Below, one piece after another: positions 52,347 to 56,157 of a stretch of DNA of 56,157 bases. Under the pieces are notes generated by a model. It ran no database searches. It was not told the origin of the DNA and saw only the letters and a program-made list of their open reading frames with translations. The position numbers and the translations under genes are program-made. The first letter of the stretch is position 1. The number at the start of each line of letters is the position of its first letter. The DNA comes from an uncultured Lachnospiraceae bacterium. Lineage in GTDB: Bacteria > Bacillota > Clostridia > Lachnospirales > Lachnospiraceae. The stretch covers positions 1 through 56,157 of the forward strand of contig CAMVPR010000015.1 in the NCBI GenBank assembly GCA_947169385.1, in the 5' to 3' direction.

Positions 52347-53939
52347 TTATTTCTTGATAAGAAGGCTCTCACCTGTCATCTCCTCAGGTTGTGGCAATCC
52401 CATAACCTCAAGAAGTGTAGGAACGATATCGCAAAGTCTTCCACCTTCCTTAAGTGTATATGAGTCATCATAATTGCAAAGGATGAAAGGAACAGGATTG
52501 GTAGTGTGTGCCGTATGTGGAGCATTAGTCTCGTTATTCCACATCTGCTCAGCATTTCCATGATCAGCGCAGATAAAGAGAACTCCATTCATCTTCATAA
52601 CTGCATCATATGCACCACCTACGCACTCATCAACTCTCTCAACAGCCTTAATAGCCGCGTCAAGAATACCTGTATGACCAACCATATCAGGGTTAGCGAA
52701 GTTAATTACGATTACATCGTACTCACCTGAAGTAATAGCAGCATCAAGCTTCTCGCTTACCTCAGGAGCGCTCATCTCAGGCTGAAGGTCATATGTAGCA
52801 ACCTTAGGTGAGTTAACAAGTGTACGATCCTCGCCCTTGTTAGGCTCTTCAAGTCCACCATTAAAGAAGAATGTTACATGAGCATACTTTTCTGTCTCAG
52901 CGATACGAAGCTGACGAAGACCATTGTTAGCAAGATATTCGCCAAATGTATTCTTGATCTCAGGCTTCTTAAATGCAACATACTTGTTGCCGATTGTCTC
53001 ATCATAATCCTTGAAACATACATATGTGATAGGCATAAATCCGTTAGCTCTCTTAAGGAACTTAACGCACTTGGTATCAGAAGCATCTCCCTCAGAAGCT
53101 GCGATATCCTCGTCGCTGAAGCAAAATGCCTTAGTAATCTCTCTTGCACGATCAGGACGGAAGTTAAAGAAGATAACTGAATCGTTAGGCTTAACAGTTC
53201 CGAGTGGCTTACCTGCCTCGTCGGTAATTACTGTAGGGATAACGAACTCGTCTGTTACCTCAGCATCGTATGATGCCTGCATAGCAGCAACAGGATCTGT
53301 AGCCTTGTTGCCCTCGCCGAGCACAAGTGCATCATAAGACTTCTGGATACGATCCCAGTTGTTATCTCTATCCATTGCATAGTAACGGCCGTGAAGCGAT
53401 GCAACCTTACCAACTCCGATTTCATCAGCCTTAGCGATAAGCTCTTCAAGATATTCCTTACCTGATGCAGGTGGTGTATCTCTTCCATCGAAGAATGGGT
53501 GAATGTAAACATTCTCGAAGTTCTGCTTTTTGCAAAGCTCAAGAATTGCGTAAAGATGTGTGTTATGACTGTGCACACCACCGTCTGAAAGAAGTCCCCA
53601 TATATGAAGATCTGAGTTATTCTTCTTACAGTTGTCGATTGCACGGAGAAGTTCCTCATTCTCGAAGAATACGCCGTCTTCAATAAACTTGGTAATAAGT
53701 GTGAGATCCTGGTAAATGATACGGCCTGAACCGATATTCATGTGACCTACCTCAGAGTTACCCATCTGTCCGTCAGGAAGACCTACTGCAAGTCCTGATG
53801 CATAACCTTTGACAAATGGATACTGTCCCATAAGCTTATCCATAACAGGGGTCTTAGCCATATAAATGGCATTATTCTCATGCTCGTCTGAAAGTCCATA
53901 TCCATCGAGCACCATCAATACTACTGGTTTTTGACTCAT
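52347..53939 (-). CDS. gpmI: 2,3-bisphosphoglycerate-independent phosphoglycerate mutase
   Basis: 530 residues; interconverts 3- and 2-phosphoglycerate in glycolysis. Motifs: VVLMVLDGYGLS (metal Asp), phosphoserine Ser62 in GQMGNSEVGHMNIG, HPFFDGRDTPPASG, and a C-terminal alkaline-phosphatase-like metal site (FANPDMVGHTG, ICADHGNAEQMW). Two inserted domains give the normal length of about 510-530. AAGGAG precedes the ATG. It is transcribed alone from the promoter at 54027-54055. Confidence 0.96.
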   Translation of the reverse strand: MSQKPVVLMVLDGYGLSDEHENNAIYMAKTPVMDKLMGQYPFVKGYASGLAVGLPDGQMGNSEVGHMNIGSGRIIYQDLTLITKFIEDGVFFENEELLRAIDNCKKNNSDLHIWGLLSDGGVHSHNTHLYAILELCKKQNFENVYIHPFFDGRDTPPASGKEYLEELIAKADEIGVGKVASLHGRYYAMDRDNNWDRIQKSYDALVLGEGNKATDPVAAMQASYDAEVTDEFVIPTVITDEAGKPLGTVKPNDSVIFFNFRPDRAREITKAFCFSDEDIAASEGDASDTKCVKFLKRANGFMPITYVCFKDYDETIGNKYVAFKKPEIKNTFGEYLANNGLRQLRIAETEKYAHVTFFFNGGLEEPNKGEDRTLVNSPKVATYDLQPEMSAPEVSEKLDAAITSGEYDVIVINFANPDMVGHTGILDAAIKAVERVDECVGGAYDAVMKMNGVLFICADHGNAEQMWNNETNAPHTAHTTNPVPFILCNYDDSYTLKEGGRLCDIVPTLLEVMGLPQPEEMTGESLLIKK

Positions 53940-54026
53940 AATAATTCTCCTTTTAGTGAAAATGTGTATATAATTCTGCGCAGCGGTGAATCATTAATCC
54001 ACCAACTTGCGAAATTGACCGTAAAC

Positions 54027-54055
54027 AATTATATAAGAAATATCACAAACTGTCT
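54027..54055 (-). promoter_or_regulatory. Promoter of gpmI
   Basis: Minus strand TAGACA (54050-54055), 17 bases, TATAAT (54027-54032). The leader is about 80 bases. Confidence 0.65.
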
Positions 54056-54166
54056 ACAAAACTTTCGCTGATTTTTCAACAATCATTTCAAAAGTTGTTA
54101 GACAAAACTAACAAAACGGAAAACATATCATAGAAAGAAACTAAACACGCTAGTATCCATATATAA

Positions 54167-54199
54167 AACAGGACCTAGAAAATATTCTTAGGTCCTGTT
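54167..54199 (-). terminator. Terminator of the InlB-repeat surface protein gene
   Basis: AACAGGACCTA pairs perfectly with TAGGTCCTGTT around an 11-base loop, followed on the minus strand by TTTATATA. Confidence 0.8.
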
Positions 54200-54210
54200 A
54201 TTTAATGGTA

Positions 54211-55812
54211 CTATTTAACCTTCACGTTCTTTGACGCACTCCACGCAGAGTAAACATTTTCATCATTTATAACGCAGTAGGTACGAACTCGCACGTAGTA
54301 CTTCTTCTTAGATTTCAGCTTGCTAACCGTCTTCTTGGTGGTAGCGTTGCCTTTAATTGTTATGGTCTTATATGTTCCGGCTTTAAAGCTCTTGTTGGTG
54401 CCATACTGAATCTGATAACCGGCGGTTCCTTCTGAAGTCTGCTTAGCCCATGTCACAGTTAATTTCTTCTTACCCTTAGTAAGTTTGGTCACCTTAGTCG
54501 CCACAGGACTTATGGTAACCTCCTTCTCCCATTTCGCATACATACGGCAGACGCGATTAGCTCTCTCGTCGTACGGATTGTCGGTATATTTAGAGGCAGT
54601 TTCGCTGAATGAAGTAACCTCGGTAGTATATTCAGGATCCTCATACCAACCTTTGAAAATGTAACCTGTCCTCTTTGGAGTAAATTCGCCTGCTTCCGCG
54701 CTCGCTACCCATTTGCCAAACTGTGTATTGCCGGACAAATCGTAAATCTTGCTCGCATAACCTTCAACAGTTCCACCACATGCGTCCAATGTCACTGTGC
54801 GTTTGCCCGAGAATTCATAACGGATAGTGAAGGTGTCATCATAGCTGCCCTGCATAACATACGGCTCACCGGATCTTCCAAAATTCCTCCACTGTGGAAT
54901 AAGCTTCCAGGAATCGGCTTCTCTGTCAAATGAATAATTGAGCCATTTGTAAGTATAATTGTTAGTTCCGGCTACAATCACAACTCTCTGAATTCCGTAT
55001 CCTTCCATGTAAGGATGGAGGACATTATAGTAAATCAGGTCCTTAGTCTCGTCATAATTAAGGTCATAATTGTGAAATGCATCCTGATATGTTATCTTCG
55101 TAGGATTCTTATCGGTAGTATAGTAGTGAATCTCTGATGCTACCTCAGCCTCGGTAAGTTCTTTTCCGGCGTCAGTATCTGCATACTGTACGTTAATATT
55201 ACAGTAATTCGGGAAAGTGTTATATGACAAACTTGCAGCATAGTAAGCCAAAGATATTCCGCTGTAGACCGGATGCTCAACCTTTTCGTTGGTATAGCCA
55301 CCGCCGCCTCCTGAATATACCATCACCGGCTCATCTCCGGTAATCTTAAATCCCTGAATAAAAGAATTGCCATGGCTTTCTGAAGTCTGTCCGTAGGAGT
55401 TCACCTTAGTAACCTCAATAGGACCACGAGATGCAGCACTGTCAGGATTATTAAATACCATGCCCACATAACCTGTTGCGCACTGTCCATCATGATCCAC
55501 GCCACTTGTGTTTGGCACGTTCGGGATAATTGTTACCTCATCTCCGGAAAACAGCATCGGAAGATTCTTCCAGGTTCCACAAAACTCACCTGTCTTCTCA
55601 TCAACAGCCCAGTTTCCTGCATTTGTTGTATAATCATATGTATACTGCTTGGCAGCACGCTTAAGAGCATTCGCATCAGTTACTGTAGTGGTAAGTTGCT
55701 CGGTTCCCTCTGCATAAGCAGGTGCCGTCATTGACAAAGTTAGGCACATTGCCAATAATAAACCAACAAAATAACGACATCTAATAATAAAACTCTTCTT
55801 ACAATTATCCAT
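54211..55812 (-). CDS. Secreted protein with InlB-type repeat and fibronectin type III domain
   Basis: 533 residues. A signal peptide (FVGLLLAMCLTLSMTAPAYA) starts the protein. About 300 residues follow that I do not recognise, with a Gly-rich turn (YSGGGGGYTN) and many Tyr and Asn. Near 335-430 lies a Listeria-Bacteroides (InlB B/Flg_new) repeat: VTLDACGGTVEG ... TPKRTGYIFKGWYEDPEYTT ... MYAKWEK. The last 95 residues are a fibronectin III domain (KLTVTWAKQTSEGTAGYQIQ, KKYYVRVRTY). No sortase motif is visible. GGGAGAC precedes the ATG. It lies 30 bases after the DUF4250 gene, so the two may share an mRNA. Confidence 0.83.
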   Translation of the reverse strand: MDNCKKSFIIRCRYFVGLLLAMCLTLSMTAPAYAEGTEQLTTTVTDANALKRAAKQYTYDYTTNAGNWAVDEKTGEFCGTWKNLPMLFSGDEVTIIPNVPNTSGVDHDGQCATGYVGMVFNNPDSAASRGPIEVTKVNSYGQTSESHGNSFIQGFKITGDEPVMVYSGGGGGYTNEKVEHPVYSGISLAYYAASLSYNTFPNYCNINVQYADTDAGKELTEAEVASEIHYYTTDKNPTKITYQDAFHNYDLNYDETKDLIYYNVLHPYMEGYGIQRVVIVAGTNNYTYKWLNYSFDREADSWKLIPQWRNFGRSGEPYVMQGSYDDTFTIRYEFSGKRTVTLDACGGTVEGYASKIYDLSGNTQFGKWVASAEAGEFTPKRTGYIFKGWYEDPEYTTEVTSFSETASKYTDNPYDERANRVCRMYAKWEKEVTISPVATKVTKLTKGKKKLTVTWAKQTSEGTAGYQIQYGTNKSFKAGTYKTITIKGNATTKKTVSKLKSKKKYYVRVRTYCVINDENVYSAWSASKNVKVK

Positions 55813-55842
55813 ATCTCTTCGTCTCCCTTCTGTTATATAGGC

Positions 55843-56013
55843 TTACACGAATTTGTTAAGTTCAGCGTTATACTCGTAATCAAGCTTCTTTAGGGCGGCT
55901 TCTAGCTCTGCTCTATCAGCGTTTAAAGCTGCGCAAAGCTCATCCAGGCTTGAATAATGATCCCTAAGCTCGGTGTTGACATAGCTTAATAAAATAACCG
56001 GATCTTTAGGCAT
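55843..56013 (-). CDS. DUF4250 domain protein
   Basis: 56 residues, MPKDPVILLSYVNTELRDHY and so on to ELNKFV. The start (PKDPVxLLSxVNTxLRD) and the YxYxxExNxFV end match DUF4250, a small cytosolic family of unknown function common in Firmicutes. AAAGGAG lies before the ATG. It is the first gene downstream of the promoter at 56051-56079. Confidence 0.85.
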   Translation of the reverse strand: MPKDPVILLSYVNTELRDHYSSLDELCAALNADRAELEAALKKLDYEYNAELNKFV

Positions 56014-56050
56014 AATAACTCTCCTTTCTTTTATTTAAATGCATAAGAAT

Positions 56051-56079
56051 ATTATAAAAGATTTAAGTTATATTTACAA
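56051..56079 (-). promoter_or_regulatory. Promoter of the DUF4250 gene
   Basis: Minus strand TTGTAA (56074-56079), 17 bases, TATAAT (56051-56056), about 38 bases before the ATG. Confidence 0.7.
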
Positions 56080-56120
56080 CCTAATTTAACAGTGGGGACA
56101 CTGGCGTAAAATGAAAAGTT

Positions 56121-56152
56121 AAATTCTACCCTTCATATTCAAAGTAGAATTT
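56121..56152. repeat. Inverted repeat at the window edge
   Basis: AAATTCTAC pairs with GTAGAATTT around a 14-base loop. Nearby CAGTGGGGACACTG (56090-56103) carries the GGGGACA string also seen in two other hairpins. No gene is visible in 56080-56157. Confidence 0.45.
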
Positions 56153-56157
56153 AGTCT

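Overview
The window looks like a chromosomal segment of a butyrate-forming Lachnospiraceae bacterium, probably Butyrivibrio or a close relative. The grounds are the low-GC sequence, strong AAGGAGG-type ribosome binding sites, the gene order thl-crt-hbd-bcd-etfB-etfA, BspA-like leucine-rich surface proteins, and a small DUF4250 gene. I ran no database search: family names rest on motifs read by eye. I saw no tRNA, rRNA, CRISPR array or intact insertion sequence.

Layout. 1-1.8 kb: an 11-fold GCGAT repeat at the window edge, a frameshifted nuclease/transposase tail, and a secreted leucine-rich protein. 1.9-8.5 kb: a complete F1Fo ATP synthase operon on the minus strand (atpB-E-E-F-H-A-G-D-C) with two c-subunit genes encoding identical proteins and a clear sigma-A promoter. 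8.6-17.6 kb: a hybrid histidine kinase, an M18 aminopeptidase, a secreted leucine-rich protein whose C-terminus is an ADP-ribosyltransferase domain, and a MATE transporter fused to a degenerate RsbW-like ATPase domain. 17.7-24 kb: the butyryl-CoA operon, turning acetyl-CoA into butyryl-CoA with electron-transfer flavoprotein. 24-30.3 kb: an anion-type permease, glmM, a STAS protein, a decayed MATE tail, a membrane SpoIIE-type phosphatase with its own RsbW-like domain, and a rhomboid protease.

30.4-52.2 kb is the most unusual part. Four very large proteins without signal peptides (1075, 1289, 1120 and 1409 residues; called P1 to P4 here) share helical modules in their middle or C-terminal parts but differ in the N-terminal part. 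P3 begins with a complete ADP-ribosylglycohydrolase, P4 carries a papain-like cysteine protease core, and P2 has four tryptophan-marked repeats. A 16-base motif resembling GTWRCNCWTTTGTTRT lies upstream of all four, 9 or 11 bases before a -10 box. C-terminal debris of similar proteins lies between them. I infer a co-regulated family of modular effectors, mechanism and target unknown. Ordinary genes are interspersed: a secreted glycerophosphodiesterase-like protein, a purine permease, an alpha/beta hydrolase, a LUD-domain protein and an NhaC antiporter.

52.3-56.2 kb: gpmI (glycolysis), a secreted protein with an InlB-type repeat and fibronectin III domain, and a DUF4250 gene. Many gene ends carry strong hairpins, several of which belong to short repeat families.
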